Notes: generated by a model from the letters alone, not told the origin. A stretch of 64,000 nt of DNA from Mytilisepta virgata (GCA_028015205.1 CM051516.1:27084593-27148592); one strand, 5' to 3'. Positions 21,147 to 34,463 are shown, counted from the first letter of the stretch. Translations and numbers: made by a program.

Positions 21147-22995
21147 GTTATATTACCCGCCAAATTAGAACATTTCTGTCATCCTATTGGTTGGCATATA
21201 TATACTATATATTGTTTTTTTTCTAGTGTCATACATTTAGGGATGTGCCCATAAAACTCGTTTAACCCTACAAATGTCACATGTATTGATAACTTTCAGT
21301 TAAATACCATGTCCGGTGGTAGATAAAAATATTGAGGTGATGACATTAGCCAATTACAGCATAAAATAGCAGGATAGGAGGCCGACTTTGGAGTGTAAGT
21401 AGGTTCCTTTATTTCATTGTGATAGATGAGATGTAAATAATCACCAAATCGTTATATAATTTATAGTAATAAAACATTAAAATTCGTTTCGCTATTACTC
21501 ATAAAACAGGTTGAAAAATTCGACAACGAGTTAAATTTAATAAAGTATCAAACCTTTTATATACGGACAATAGCTTTTCAATAGAGGATATATCATTCTT
21601 CTACTCAATTATTATGTCGATTAAAGAGTCAAATTATAATATTAAATTGGTTTTAACTCTGCTATCAAATCAATTAAAAAGGTAACCTTTAATATACTGG
21701 TATATGTTTTCATCTGCAAACTTAGGGAATATGATTCTGTATGGAAGATGAGTTAATTAATCTTTCTTATCACTTAATTTGATCTGATAATTGCTTTTTT
21801 GCGTAGCTGATATGGCCAAGTTGGACCTCAAATATCAAGACCCGAAGTCTAATACGAGGTCCAATACGAATTTCCAATACAATTCCTTTATATATCCACA
21901 TCAGCCCCCATTTATAGAACCAGAGGGTTGATACGGATTTTTAAAGGAAACATTTAAGCCGTGTTATGCCCATTTTGACAGCTCACCATTTCCATTCATT
22001 TTTTTTCGTTTCTTATTGTGGTATGAGCTCTTTAAATTTGTCCTTTAATTTTCTTATCATAATACATGTACTATGTTATGACAGCAAAAATGTCTGTTTG
22101 GTCAATAATGAAGATGAAACTTATAAAATGGAGTACATGTATTAATGGTCGCCGAATTTCTTTTCATAATTATTAAAATCGCGTTCAAATGTATGTTCCG
22201 GGTGTAAATATAACATACATTCATGTTAAAAAAAATACTATTTTTGCTTTCACTTCACATAAAAATATATCCGTTGACGCCCTATTTTTTCCAACTTGCA
22301 TAGTGCAAATTTCCGCGAAAACAAATTCTTTTTCCGAAAATTTGAATGAAATGATTCTAAGATATTAGTTTAGGTCAAAACTATTTTTTAAGTGACTTGA
22401 CATAAATATCATGTGCTTATAACAAAATTTAAACATCACATTTTAGGGGTGTTACACCCTCTTATTACACGCAAAATATCATAAAAGAATCTGAAATATA
22501 CGAATTTTCTATTTGAATGACAAAAGAGTAATACAATTAAAAAAAAAAAAATGATACTCACAATGAATGTGCAGAGTCAAAATCAAAATAGACAGTTCTT
22601 TTCTAAACATTTCCATCCTGTATTTATATCATATGATATAAAAAATTACTGGTATCTTAAATTTTAACTTCATCAAACATTGAAGCAATAATTTATGCAC
22701 TTATGTTTCGTTTTATGCTTCACTTGTTTATGTTTTTTAGTTAACTATAGGCATCCTTATGATAATTTAAAAAAAAAAAAAACTCCGATGAAAATTGAGA
22801 TTATGATTCAGTGAAAATATTGAATATGTACATAGTTTTAATTGCTGAATCGTGATTACTTGATCATTACGTCTGAAAGAGTTGTTCCAGAGCGGTGCAG
22901 TTTTATAAAACTGATTTTTAATTTAAATAGAATATTTGATGAAAGTGTGTGTAATTTAAATTCGTGTTCTCTTTGTAAAATGGATAGTACGAATT
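21147..22995. other. AT-rich DNA without recognisable gene
   Basis: Both strands lack coding patterns. A 100-codon plus-strand ORF (22842-23144) overlaps degenerate repeats and resembles no family I know. Confidence 0.5.
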
Positions 22996-23263
22996 CATCA
23001 GATGTGTTCTGTATTCTGAAAACAATGATGAGAATATATTTATATTTTATCTCTTCAAATTTTCATCAAACATGTCAAACAGTTCATTGTATTTATTTTT
23101 CAGACAATAACGATGTACTTTTATTAATAAATTATTTAGATTAAAATTTTAAATATAAGGATGACCCAGAAAATCATCAGAGCAGTTCTGTATTCCGAAA
23201 AGAATGATAAGAATAAATATGTTGTATCTCATCAAATTTTCATCATATAGTTCATCGTATTTC
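22996..23263. repeat. two diverged copies of a ~100 bp repeat, third copy at 26057-26143
   Basis: Shared words are TTCTGTATTC(T/C)GAAAA, ATGA(T/G)(G/A)AGAATA, TCAAATTTTCATCA and GTTCAT(T/C)GTATTT. The third copy carries the same words in the same order. Confidence 0.6.
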
Positions 23264-23267
23264 GTTT

Positions 23268-23644
23268 TAGAATGACCTTTTACGATCAAATGTGTGTTAC
23301 TTGTGAGGATTACCCCACCAGCTCGCAAACTAAGTAAAGTCAAGAAATACCAAAGGGATATTCGAAGGAGGGAAAAATCGAAACTCCTGAGAACAACGAA
23401 GAGAAGACCAAAACAATACATGCGTCACAATCAAAAACTAAAAACAAATGACCAATATGGATCCAACAAAAAAAAACCGGGGGTAGACTCAGGTGCTCCG
23501 GAAGAGTAAGCAGTCTATGCTTCCTGTAGGTCACCGCCATGCTGCCCATGTCAAATCCGGTATGAGGAAGGGATAAAATCAATGAAACAGGTCAATTCTA
23601 ATTTGGGAAACGGTTTTTTCATACCTGTCAACCAAGTCATGATG
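23268..23644. repeat. dispersed repeat, copy 1 of 3
   Basis: Shares GATTACCCCACCAGCTCGCA, ATACCAA(A)GGGATATTCGAAG, GAGAACAACGAAGA, AGGTGCTCCGGAAGAGTAA and CCCATGTCAAATCCGGTATG with 30155-30513 and, in part, 43437-43697. Common in the window; non-coding. Confidence 0.8.
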
Positions 23645-24527
23645 ATGTCCATAAATTTTAATAAAGATGACTGCAACTTAGAAGCAACATACCCCTCTTT
23701 GAGTAACTTTTCTGTCAGGAGCCAGGCTCTGTCCAGGAAGTCAGTGTATATGTCACAAGCTCTGGAATAACGTATGTGTTGTGAAATATATACTACATAC
23801 GCCGGCGCTTCTGGAATATATCATTAAACTCTATATCGGACTGCTAATTATTAAATTCATGTCTTGTTTTGATTTCTGATAATTTCTTTGATGAGTTAGT
23901 AGTTTATGGAATGTCTTATATTAAATGATACATAAGTGTTGTCTTTACTGTGCATTATGCTTGTACCCGGCTTTTCACCAAATGTTATCGCGAATTTCTT
24001 GTTTGCAAGTACAATGAACATAGAATGAAAAACTAGTGTTTTTGCAAAAGTTGTCATATGCGTTTGAATCACGCGGAAGTTCGGGAAAAAAATCCTGTCC
24101 TACCCTTCCGTTAGAATATTATTTCTGCTGAGTTTTTTTTCCCTTATTTTTTTAAAGATTTACCTATATTATGAATTGAAGCATCATGGAAATGTCAAGA
24201 AATTTGCTGTTGATGGATGCCCCAAGCAGTTTGTCGTTTATACAGGAATATCCTTCACGGGTACATCGTCAGTTTGTTGTATTGTTGACAAACATATGTT
24301 ATTTGAAAAACTTAAATGCCATGACAAATAAGCAGCCAAATATGAATTGTTGTTATTTATGAAATATGTCAAACTTGATAGAAAGAATCCTATAAAAAAA
24401 TATCGTTGCTTTAGTATTCTTTGTCAATTGTATTTCTGTGGTCAAATTTATATTAAAATAATACAAAATAAAATTGTAACCCGAAAACTACATGTTGGTT
24501 AGATTAGTCATCGGAAAATCACAGGTA
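23645..24527. other. no gene recognised
   Basis: AT-rich; no repeat or coding signal that I can support. Confidence 0.5.
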
Positions 24528-24657
24528 ATCAGCCCATTTGAAAGAATTGCATTCCGCCCATTTGCAATTTTTTTTCAGCCCAATTGAAATACTTTTTCAG
24601 CCCAATTGAAAAAAAAATTCAGCCCAATTGAAATCCCAATCCGCCCAATTGAAAGAC
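24528..24657. repeat. short tandem repeat built on GCCCAATTGAAA
   Basis: Six units of GCCCA(A/T)TTGAAA (one GCAA) with T- or A-rich spacers of variable length, roughly 20-27 bp apart. Confidence 0.75.
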
Positions 24658-24996
24658 TACCGTTTTTCGAATACATGAGAAAACGGTAACAACGAATTTA
24701 TTGATAATTACTACATGTAAAGTGGACAACGTATTTGTGTTTTCGGGAATAATCTCAGAATCGGTAACTTCACTGGTTGCCTAAAACTGATGATATTGAA
24801 TTAACCAACAGCCATAAAAAATGTAAGGTATCTAAATCGTCAGAGTAGAGAAACCAGTCAGAGATATCAACAGATATGCATTAAAATACTAGGGAATATA
24901 TCAGAATGTTATTTTTATGACATTCCAGCAAACTCATTCAGTTCTTTCCTGTGATGTTAAAAAGTTAGGATGGGCGATTTGGGTTTCTGATGCTAA

Positions 24997-25177
24997 TACA
25001 GTCAAACTTGCTCTAAAGGGAAACTCTATATAGCAAATCGCTGTCTATAAAGGGCACATTGAAAACGTTTTCATGAACAAAGTATGTAAAATTAACCTGT
25101 CTATAAAGGGAACCTGCTCATAAAGGGCACTTTTTTTCTGGTCCCTTAGCTGCTCTTTATAGACTGGTTTGACTGTA
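24997..25177. mobile_element. 181 bp MITE with ACAGTCAAAC ends
   Basis: The left end TACAGTCAAACTTGCTCTAA and the right end, read in reverse complement, TACAGTCAAACCAGTCTATA form inverted repeats. The outer TA may be the target duplication. Inner TCTATAAAGGGCAC words recur. Confidence 0.7.
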
Positions 25178-25795
25178 TAACGAATAAAAGAAATAATTGA
25201 TCTACAATTAATTTGAGGGATATAATAATTGTACCGAGTTGTAGATTAAATAATCCAAACATAATGTTATCATTATAATGTTAAAAACGTTCAATTTATT
25301 GTATCCATCCTTTCAATAAAACGCCATTGTTTTAAATTAGTTGTTACTGTGCTATCAATTTAATTCATTTTGAAATCATATGCTTTAATTAACTAGTAAA
25401 TGATTTTATCTGTGAACTCGGGGAAAGCGATACAGTAGCAGGGAGGTTTGTTCATTGATCCATTGATCAATAGTTAATGCATATATATAATATATAGGAT
25501 AATTTTACGAAAGATCTGTTTAAGATAAAATTTTTGTAAAAAATTATTTTGTTTCTGAAATGAGATAAATTATTGAATTTAAGAATTTCTAAGTAATAAA
25601 AAAAAAAAATAAAAGAAAGAAATAATAGCAAATGTCTTTAAAAACCAGGTCATTAAGCTTAAGGTATGTTTGCGTATATGAAAATAATACAGAAGATGAA
25701 CTGGTTTCGAATTTATACTTCTAAAAAAATTCTATATAGAAATTAAATTCCTAAATCCAAAAGTGAAGGAGGAGTTGATGTCACAAGAAAGTGTG
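25178..25795. other. no gene recognised
   Basis: AT-rich intergenic sequence. Confidence 0.5.
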
Positions 25796-25855
25796 ACGGA
25801 CGGACGGACGGAAGGACGGAGACGATCGGTATATCCCCGAACTTTCTTCGAAAGT
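25796..25855. repeat. (GGAC)n-type simple repeat with GC-rich tail
   Basis: GACGGACGGACGGACGGAAG followed by a GATCGG and CCCCGAACTTTC tail; a small island of higher GC. Confidence 0.7.
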
Positions 25856-26056
25856 GCGGGAATAATAAATTACTGCCAACTGTAGCGACGTCTTTGTCAA
25901 TGTATCGTCAGCAGTATTCCAATAATGATAAATATTAAATTTCAGTTTTATAGTCTCATGGTAAAGTATTGGATGTATATGCGAATTTAGAATTCAAAAT
26001 TTAAATACATATGTAAAAAATCGTGTCATCCTCATAAAATAATGATAGATATCTAT

Positions 26057-26143
26057 CAGAGTAATTCTACATTCTGAAAAGAATAATAAGAATAGCGGTA
26101 TGTTGTATCTCATTAAATTTTCATCAAACTGTTCATCGTATTA
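26057..26143. repeat. third copy of the 22996-23263 repeat
   Basis: Same word order as the two earlier copies, about 2.8 kb away. Confidence 0.55.
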
Positions 26144-27800
26144 CTTTTCTTCTTCTATATTTTAGTTTTTTTATTTTTATATTTTTACTTTTGGTTACAA
26201 ATAACAAGGATATAGTTATATAATATATACATTGTACTCATTTTTTAGGCCTTGATCACAACTGATGAGTTGTAAATCGACGCAATCTGCACATCTGGTG
26301 CATTAAATTTTGTATCAAATAATTAATTATTTAAACACGTGTAAACAGGATAGCCTAGTCATTTAAAAATAGTAAATTATGAAACTAACAATCTGATACA
26401 CTGCACATTTCAAAGAGCTGTGTTCAATGCCGAAAAACTCGAAAGAGAAAATAAAAACAATGCGGGGAAGAATCAAATGCTAGGATGAGCTAAAAGAACA
26501 AAAAAAAAAAAAAAACCATTCTCAGTTTCCAGAAATTTCTTCATTTTTCAACAGTAAAATTTTTAACAAATTTCATGGCCAGGTTCCGATGTACTGTCGT
26601 TACCTCGGGGACTTAACAAACAGCAAACAGGATAACAGGAAAATGTAAAACAAATTACCATCAGCGGCATTCACTCGGTAGTAAAGTTAAACATGGTAAA
26701 CATTCTCAGTCATCAATATGGGTACAATGATTTTGTTATTATTTTCACCACCTTATCTCATTGGCAGTGAACATATTTAGTCTTATTAGATTTCCTCCGA
26801 GCTTAATCACTTCAGTAACATTTTGGCGAATTATTTTATTCCTTACAAAAATCTACTTAAAATTAGAGAATATGTGTAAAAAAGAAAACTGTTAATAAGA
26901 GGATACGTATGGGTCACTCTACCTCCGAATGGCTTAAAATCCAATTAAATTCTTGCCCAGAACGAATAATGCCGATTTCAGTTTGAAACCGTTTTTATTT
27001 TTCGACTTTTAAATAAGTTTCCTGGCGATTATTTGCTTTTGTCTTTAGTCATATAGGTAAATAAACGGAAAGATTAGCACGAGATTGAAACAGCTGATAC
27101 ATGTAATTCAGCGTGCATATTATCAATAAAAAATACAATAATGATCATCATTTAAACATTGAAAATGTATGTCGTTAACCTACAGCAATCAATGAATAAT
27201 ATTTTTTGTATTATGGATAATTTTTCATTTCAAAAAGTGAAATACAAAAAAAAATTGTGCAGAATAACACAATACGAAATCAGTTTTCCAATGATAAAAG
27301 CTACTTTATTACATGGTTTGGTTCTTACTTTGAAGGCAATACTTGAAACTTTCTGGTTTTATCGTGAAAAGTGGCATGAGAGGTGGAGCGTTCATGTACA
27401 AGGTCTTTGGTAGAAAATCAAATAACGGTTTTACTAATACAACAGTAATTTCCAGGTTTTATATATGGCGTACGATTTGACGCCTAATATCAGTCAAAGG
27501 AATCTCGCACTAAGACATGGAATGAATGAACAGAGAATCTATCCTCTAGAATGAAAACTGGGGCAATCAGATCATACGTATTAGATCGGTGGGTGATTTT
27601 CCATTGAAAGGACCAACTTCAATACACTCCAGTGATAGACATAGACACCAATCGAGAAAAAAAGCAGGAAATGTGGATATTTGGTTTCTCGTGTAACATA
27701 TACAATTTATTAATAAATTTTATGCATATACCAAAGTTAAGTAAATCTTAAGGTGTCTATCCGAAGAAAAGAATAAAAGGTTCTTACATACCTTCTTGAG
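26144..27800. other. no gene recognised
   Basis: AT-rich; contains a poly-A run near 26500. An 84-codon ORF at 27159-27413 has no family signature. Confidence 0.5.
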
Positions 27801-27907
27801 AAAGACCGGATGATCTTCCACGAGTGATAGAAATGTAAGGAGCGCAGCGGAATGAGCGAAAAGACAGACAAAAATGTCTATCACGAGTGGAAGATCATCC
27901 GGGCTTT
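27801..27907. mobile_element. hairpin/MITE with 30 bp arms
   Basis: AAAGACCGGATGATCTTCCA plus CGAGTGATAG at 27801-27830 pairs with 27878-27907 with one mismatch. The 47 bp loop carries GGAGCGCAGCGGAATGAGCG. Confidence 0.7.
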
Positions 27908-30154
27908 CCCAACAACGCATGTAGGTACCTATTTTTTGCGTAAAGCACCAACTTTACAACACGTTTTAACTTTTTGGCCCGTGTCTATAAAGTGAAGGCA
28001 AAGACGCCATTCCTACAATTGTGACGTAAACAAATTTAGGACGTTTATCTTAGTGATGAACTATGACATCGGACAAACTGCAGCGTCTGATTGGATATCA
28101 CAACAAGCAGAGACTAATGCACGTGAACTCGTCTCAACTCGGTCGTCTCAACCCGGAAACGGCCATTTACGGAAGAATACTTGAACAGGAACAGGAATAT
28201 TTCACTTGACATATTTTCGGTCTTTGAAGCGTTTTCATAAATAAATTTTTAATAATAAATAGAAAAAAAAATAAAAATAAAATTTTTACACAAATATTTA
28301 CTTCAACTTTCTTACAACAACACATTTTAATACTATTTTAATATCAAAAAGATAAATGGTGGATAAATCCACGTCTTAATATTCCTACATAAACTAGACA
28401 AAACTGGTAGTAGAAAAGTAGCGATCCGTTTTAAAGTCATACATGTAGTTAAACATTCAACACTAAGAAAGAACCTCGCTTTTCGCTTTAAATTCAAGAC
28501 GACCATTATACCACCGGTCTGATCGGATTAAAACAAGATCACATACATGTACCTAATACACTATGAATATGTGCACAATGACGTTACCCCTTAATAAAAT
28601 CCTGATATTTTTTTTTATGAAAAATTAATTCCGACTAATAGGTTGATACAATACAATAAAGAAACGTACTCGTAATAATAGGATGTAAAACATGCACTGT
28701 AACATTTCATATTGTATTCCATTTACGCTGGAATTAATCATCTGTATTTACTACAATTCTTTATTACACGTTTTGACCGTGTTATTGTTTTTAATACTGT
28801 TGAACATAGCTCAATTAAGAAAAAAGAAAGAATATTTAATAGCACCTGTTACCAAAAGCATTTTTTATGTTATTAAAATCTCAGCGAATAGAATCTTCTT
28901 ACCAAGCCTACATTTTATCAATTTTATTTCAAGTGCATTGCAGTACTCCAGATTTGAAAAGGGGCATTATTTCATCTTTTATTTTTTGCACTGATTGTAT
29001 ATTGCTGTTTTACATGTAGCAAAGGAATTGAAGTAAAAAACTATTTTATCAGTGATTAGCATACAAGGCCCGGATATACTTAAAAGAGAAAGAATTAAAG
29101 AGAAGTATGTATAATTTGCAAAAGAAAAAAAGTATATTTTAATGTGATCTTGCAAAATACTACAATTTTTCATGTCATGATAAAGATTAAAAGTGAAATT
29201 TGTAAAATTAATATTCTTTTAATTTGCTATACATGAATAACATTGATACATTTTTTATTTTCTTGAAATATGTCTTTTTGACAGCAAAATGTAACGTGAT
29301 ACGACTTTCACAATTATAACTTTTTCAAATTGTCAAACAAATCTGTAAAAGATACATTGTCTATGGTACTAACCTGTAGATTATTCATTGTTTTTTATAC
29401 AAAGAAAAGTCTGAATAACTTTGATGTTTTTTACACTTTTTGATTTTTTTTTATTCCCAATTAAATTACCATTTTTAAGCTTAGTTATCAGTAAGAAATA
29501 AGATCAGTGACACGGAAAATGTATCTTTAGCATCAACTGAGCCTTAGTTTAAATAGTTTTCAGATAAATATTGTTTTAAAGCTTGTTTTATATTAACGTT
29601 TTTTAGCTTTCAGGCTAAGTTAGCTATTGCGATATCTTGATGTCCTGCGTCGACATAAACTTGCTTTTCAAGATTTTCTCTGAAACCATTTTGCAAATTG
29701 GGTCTACTTTTTGACAGCTTCTGTCATAAATACACATTACTTTCTGTGGGTAGATAACATCCAGGAGAGCAACGAGAGTCTCCCGGAACGCTCTAGTTGT
29801 ACTTTGATCGCGTTAGAAATATTAAAGACGTCAGATGACTAAGGTATAAACAATAGTTTGATCTTAACTGGCCATTTCTGTCTTATTAAATCTTTCTTTT
29901 TTTAGTTTTCAATTTCTTAAATTTCAGACAAAATCAAGATAACAAAACTAAAACAAGATATAATGCTTTGTGGTTAAGACTAGTCCATAAAATTTGAATG
30001 AATTTTGCAAACAACAACCTTACTTGTCCTGAGTGATCTTGATTTACTGCAAGACAAAGGTGTCTTGATTTGATGGTTTTATCTTGACTTTATTTGAAAA
30101 TATGGGGATCAAGAAAACCGAGACAAAGTAAATATAAACAAGATTAGAATGGCC
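27908..30154. other. no gene recognised
   Basis: AT-rich intergenic DNA. Small ORFs (for example 28692-28994) are hydrophobic and low-complexity, with no conserved pattern. Confidence 0.5.
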
Positions 30155-30513
30155 GTTTAAGATCAAATGTGTGTTACTTGTGAGGATTACCCCACCAGCT
30201 CGCAAACTAAGTAAAGTCAAGAAATACCAAGGGATATTCGAAGGAGGAAAAATCGAAACAACTGACAAAATCCGGAGAACAACGAAGACAAGAAACAATA
30301 CATGCACTACAATTAAAAACTAAAAACATATGAACAACATTGACCCCTACAAAAACAGGAGTAAACTCAGGTGCTCCGGAAGAGTAAGCAGTCTCTGCTT
30401 TCTGCAGGACACCCCATGCTGCCCATGTCAAATCCGGTATGAGGAAGGGATAACATCAATGGAACAGGTCCATTTTTATTTGGGAAACGGTTTTTCCATA
30501 CCTGTCAATAAAC
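30155..30513. repeat. dispersed repeat, copy 2 of 3, upstream of the Kazal gene
   Basis: Closest relative is 23268-23644. It ends about 120 bp before the first coding exon of the Kazal gene. Confidence 0.8.
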
Positions 30514-30631
30514 GTCTCATCATATGCCTTTTGTTTTACAAATATATATTGCTTGTGTTGTATTATCTACAGACATTATGTTTCAATCTTGTATGAAAAC
30601 CATACGTAAAATAGTTTTTGATATATTTCAG

Positions 30632-30698
30632 ATGAAGGCACTACAGATATTAAATTTTTTACTTGTTAGTTTTACTGCTGTAAATTCCACTGCTACAT
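30632..30698 (+). CDS. Kazal inhibitor gene, exon 1: signal peptide
   Basis: The Met lies directly after an acceptor (GATATATTTCAG|ATG), so a non-coding 5' exon is expected upstream. The exon encodes MKALQILNFLLVSFTAVNS followed by TAT: a short positive start, a hydrophobic core and a small-residue cleavage region, a convincing secretion signal. The donor CAT|GTAAGT leaves phase 1, and the next exon completes a Trp codon. The product should be a secreted serine-protease inhibitor with one reactive loop per Kazal module. The gene has at least 20 exons, to 47884, and no end in the window. Confidence 0.8.
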
Positions 30699-31234
30699 GT
30701 AAGTGAGTCTTCTGCTGTTAAAAACACATTTCAGATGCAGCTTTTTCTATTTTCGAGGGTTAGAGAGTACGTTTAGAATATAAGATAAACTTGACTCTCG
30801 GTTGAAACACAATTTAATGAATTAACCTCAAATAGTTACTCTCTATGTTCGTTTGGAAAGACCGTTTTTGAAGGCAAGATATATAAATCAAACAATACCA
30901 AGTCTCGTTTTACAAATTTAAAAATCGAACAAAACTGAAAATTCAAAGCGGAAAAAAGTAAGATCGGTTTTTGTCCCGAGTACAAAATATTCCAGAACAA
31001 ACGTTTTTTCCTGTGACACTTGCCCTGACAAAAATGGTAATGGGTTTTATTTTTATGCCTAAAACCAGAATGATTTGCACAATGAATTTTACTATATCTT
31101 CTATATTATTATCTTCCAAATGAAATTTTTGTATTAATTTGCACAGTTGTATATATTGTTTATTGCAAATTGAAACGAATTTTTTTTCGTAACCCTATTC
31201 CATACAATACATGTTTTGTATTTGTACTTTTTAG
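30699..31234 (+). other. Kazal gene intron 1
   Basis: AT-rich with GT-AG ends and nothing else noted. It is the only phase-1 intron of the gene. Confidence 0.7.
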
Positions 31235-31331
31235 GGAACCCCAAACCTTACAGGCCATGTAATCACTACTCTGGTAGAGTTTGCGGTACCAATGGAAAGA
31301 CGTATCGCAGTGAATGTAGAGCATTATATGC
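31235..31331 (+). CDS. Kazal exon 2: module 1, reduced
   Basis: Reads RPCNHYSGRVCGTNGKTY then SECRALYA. C2, C3 and C4 are in standard spacing (7 and 10 residues between), but no Cys precedes C2 and the C5 position is Tyr, so the C1-C5 disulfide is absent as a pair. Residue C2+2 (usual P1) is His. The donor GC|GTGAGT is phase 2, and every later exon keeps phase 2. Confidence 0.8.
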
Positions 31332-32025
31332 GTGAGTAGTTGATATTGATACGAGATCATTCCAAGATGTTTTCGTCATATTTACATGATACATGACGGT
31401 TGTAGCATTTATAATGTACCAGGAAATGCTTACCTTCCCTAAGCAACTGGAGTTCGTTATCATCTTTCTGGCTTGTAATAAAACAACTTGGTATTAGACT
31501 AGTCGAAAATCCTACAAAAATGCAAACATCTCACCACAAAACAAACAATTAACAAGAAAGCTGTAAACTTGGTAAAACAAATTTACTGTCGAAATATAAT
31601 ATATATCAAAACTACAAAAAAAAACCTTTAAGATCATAGCCGTTTCAATTTTATGATACAATGTAGTTGGTATTAATTAGTTCATAAGTTGTTATATTAA
31701 AAGAGTTGAAATTGTAATTTCACGAAACAGAATTTTACCAGAATATAAGTGTAAATTCAGCTGGTATACATGGGACAAATATAATATTTCATAACTAGGG
31801 AAAAAAAAAGAAAAAAGTACATTATTGTAGCGTTTTTGTTAAGGCACCACAAGGTAAAGACTAAACACTAATTTAGCTTGAAAAATAGGTCGATGTCTTA
31901 AGGTCACGAATTTTGTTATAGTCACCCTTATTTCGTCTGAAGATTCCACAATACGGTATGGATTATAATATCCTCGGGACAGTATAACGTTCTGAAATTT
32001 TACATTACATATCTTTTACATGCAG

Positions 32026-32151
32026 AAATGTTAAAATTGCCTGCAACAAACCTTGTCCATGTAAGGAACCGTGTGTTTGTAATAAGATATATAAACCAGT
32101 GTGTGGTTCAGATGGCAGGACTTATGGAAATAAGTGCATGATGATATGCGA
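32026..32151 (+). CDS. Kazal exon 3: module 2
   Basis: 126 bp. The start completes the previous module (VKIAC), then [18 protein letters not shown] and DGRTYGNKC. All six Cys are present; P1 position Lys, suggesting trypsin-like targets. Acceptor ACATGCAG, donor GA|GTAAGT. Confidence 0.85.
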
Positions 32152-33540
32152 GTAAGTTATTTACCACTTATGTATGCAAATTTATCATTTATAAAAATTG
32201 TTGTGCCTTTAAATTTGTAATTTTGATATTAGTATTCCCAAAAAGAAAATTTCACGACTTCATTTCTTTCTAAATGTGTATTTTGGAAAACGAATATGAG
32301 GACTGTGTATATGTATACGAAAAATATCCCATGTTACACAAGATCGGATATACTTCACCAGAAAAGAGTTCAAATTTTTAAGAGATTATGAACACGGCCA
32401 CTCACATTACTGGATATCGTTTTCAAGGACTTTCAATTTCTGAAAGTGAGGGTTTTTTGCCCCCTCTATCAGAAAGTTCCAGCAATCGTTCATGTGGGCT
32501 GTTGCCATCATTTGACGTCAGTCATCGTCATTAAACTTCTTTTTTTATTTTCTCGTCAGAAACCTTGGTCAATTAGTAGATTGGTCCTTGGTAGTTACTT
32601 TTTAAAACTTTTGTTTTGGGGTTTTTACCAAATATAGCCGCCGTTACGAAAAATCAGCAAAAATACAGTTATCCTATGTTACTACATCGATGTACTAGGA
32701 CAATTGAGATCAAACTTTGATTGTGTCGTAGGAATCCAAACCTCCGACCATTACAAAAAATAGAAAAATCAACAAAACAAAAAAAAAACAAAAAAAAAAT
32801 GAAAATCTTCTCTCTAAAAACTCTTGGGCAATAGAGACCAAACTTTGATGGAAAGTGGTCCCCTTTCAAAACTGTCTCTTTGGGGTTCGACATCTGAACA
32901 GAATAGCCACCATTATCAAATATAGATAAATCAGCAAAAAGCTGGGAAATTGATGAATTTGATATAATGATTTGGTCCCCTTTAAAATATATGTCCGGGC
33001 GTGAGACCTTTACCCAATATGGCTGCCGCTACTGAAAATAGATAACTAAGGAAAAGGATATGTAAACATTCCGTTTTGAACATATTGAGGCAGATAGGTA
33101 TTAGTTTGATGAAATTGCCCTTAGATTATCCCATATCAACATTGTATCCAGGGCTCAATACCTCCCACAAGTATTGCTGGTTTTACTTAAATAAATCTTC
33201 TCTTTCAAAACATTGATTAAATGGTCCATAGTCAGTCCATATAAAATTTATTTCCAAAGGTCGGCTGTAATAAATCATATGCTCATTGTTAAAAATAGAC
33301 AGATAAGCGAATTATATTCAATAAACTTGGACAATCTGATTGAATGGTCATTAGGTTGCCCCATTTCGAAATTTTGTACAGGTTCAAGACCATACAGAAA
33401 TATGGTCATTGCTTTTGAAAAAAACATTGAAAAATATTTTTGATGATGATGTTTGAATGGCAAATTAAATTAAATTGAGCAATACATACTCCAGGGAGCC
33501 TCTAGTTTCGATAACCATTTATTTACTTTTGTCTATACAG
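32152..33540 (+). other. Kazal gene intron 3
   Basis: 1.39 kb, AT-rich, with loose repeats of AATAGA(T/C)AAATCAGCAAAA and CCAAATATGGC-type words near 32640-33020. No hidden exon with a Kazal pattern was seen. Confidence 0.6.
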
Positions 33541-33663
33541 AAAAGTAGACAAACAATGCGATGGCCCTTGTCCATGTTGTGAAAAGTTGTGTCCGAAATT
33601 ACCTGCACCCGTGTGTGGAAAAGATGGTAAGACGTATAGAAACCAGTGCTTTTCTAAATGCAG
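33541..33663 (+). CDS. Kazal exon 4: module 3
   Basis: 123 bp. CPCCEKLCPKLPAPVCGKDG then RNQCFSKC. P1 position Lys. Acceptor CTATACAG, donor AG|GTAATA. Confidence 0.85.
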
Positions 33664-33996
33664 GTAATAACAATTACATGTTATTAAATATGCTTTGTTT
33701 CTTAGTATATAATGAACACACAAAATTTTGGATTTTGACATAAGTGCAATGGTAAACAAAAATACAGTATATAGCATACATTGTAGCACCAAAGAGAAAA
33801 TTCAATACATCATAGTGATATCTTATATAAATCGAATTTACCGTTAAGAAATTATTAAGTTAAATACAATGTTTAATTGCTTTTATTCTGTCATCCATAC
33901 ATTGGAAATATTTCTGGGAAGGGCTTCTTCTTGGTAAATACTCAACAGTCAAGGAGTAATTAAAAATTTAAATACGGAAGCAGAGCTGTAACAATC

Positions 33997-34240
33997 CGCC
34001 AATCCAGATATTCATATAGATATAGCATTCTTCAAAGAATCCGCCAACCCTCATATTCATATAGCTATAGCATTCTTCAAAGAATGAATCTATTATGTAA
34101 CATGAAAATATACAACAAACTAATCTGTACATTGATGATTGATTAAAACAGACAGAAGTACACAGAACCCATCTTTACAAAAGTGCAATGAACCCGTCTT
34201 TACATATTAAGTGCAATGACCCCGTCTTTACATATTTATT
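33997..34240. repeat. two small tandem repeats in intron 4
   Basis: A ~45 bp unit (ATATTCATATAG(A/C)TATAGC, CATTCTTCAAAGAAT) occurs twice. Further on, a ~30 bp unit (AGTGCAATGA(A/C)CCCGTCTTT) occurs about three times. Confidence 0.7.
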
Positions 34241-34340
34241 CTGTAATGAATTATCAGTCATTGAATAAAACTGGTGATTAAATATAAACACTGTGTAGCA
34301 CATTACACTTTACATCTAATTATACTATTTTTTTTTGTAG

Positions 34341-34463
34341 CAAAGTGAAAATTGACTGCATTGGAACTTGTCCTTGCATTGCATGTAAGTGTCAACCAAT
34401 CAAAAAGCCAGTCTGTGGTGTGGATAAAAAAACATACCCGAACCAATGTGAGGCAGCATGCAG
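34341..34463 (+). CDS. Kazal exon 5: module 4
   Basis: 123 bp. CPCIACKCQPIKKPVCGVDK then PNQCEAAC. P1 position Pro, poor for a canonical inhibitor. Acceptor TTTTTGTAG, donor AG|GTAAGT. Confidence 0.85.

Noticed and set aside
22842..23144. 100-codon ORF as a gene
   Set aside because: No start context, no conserved pattern, and it overlaps a diverged tandem repeat.
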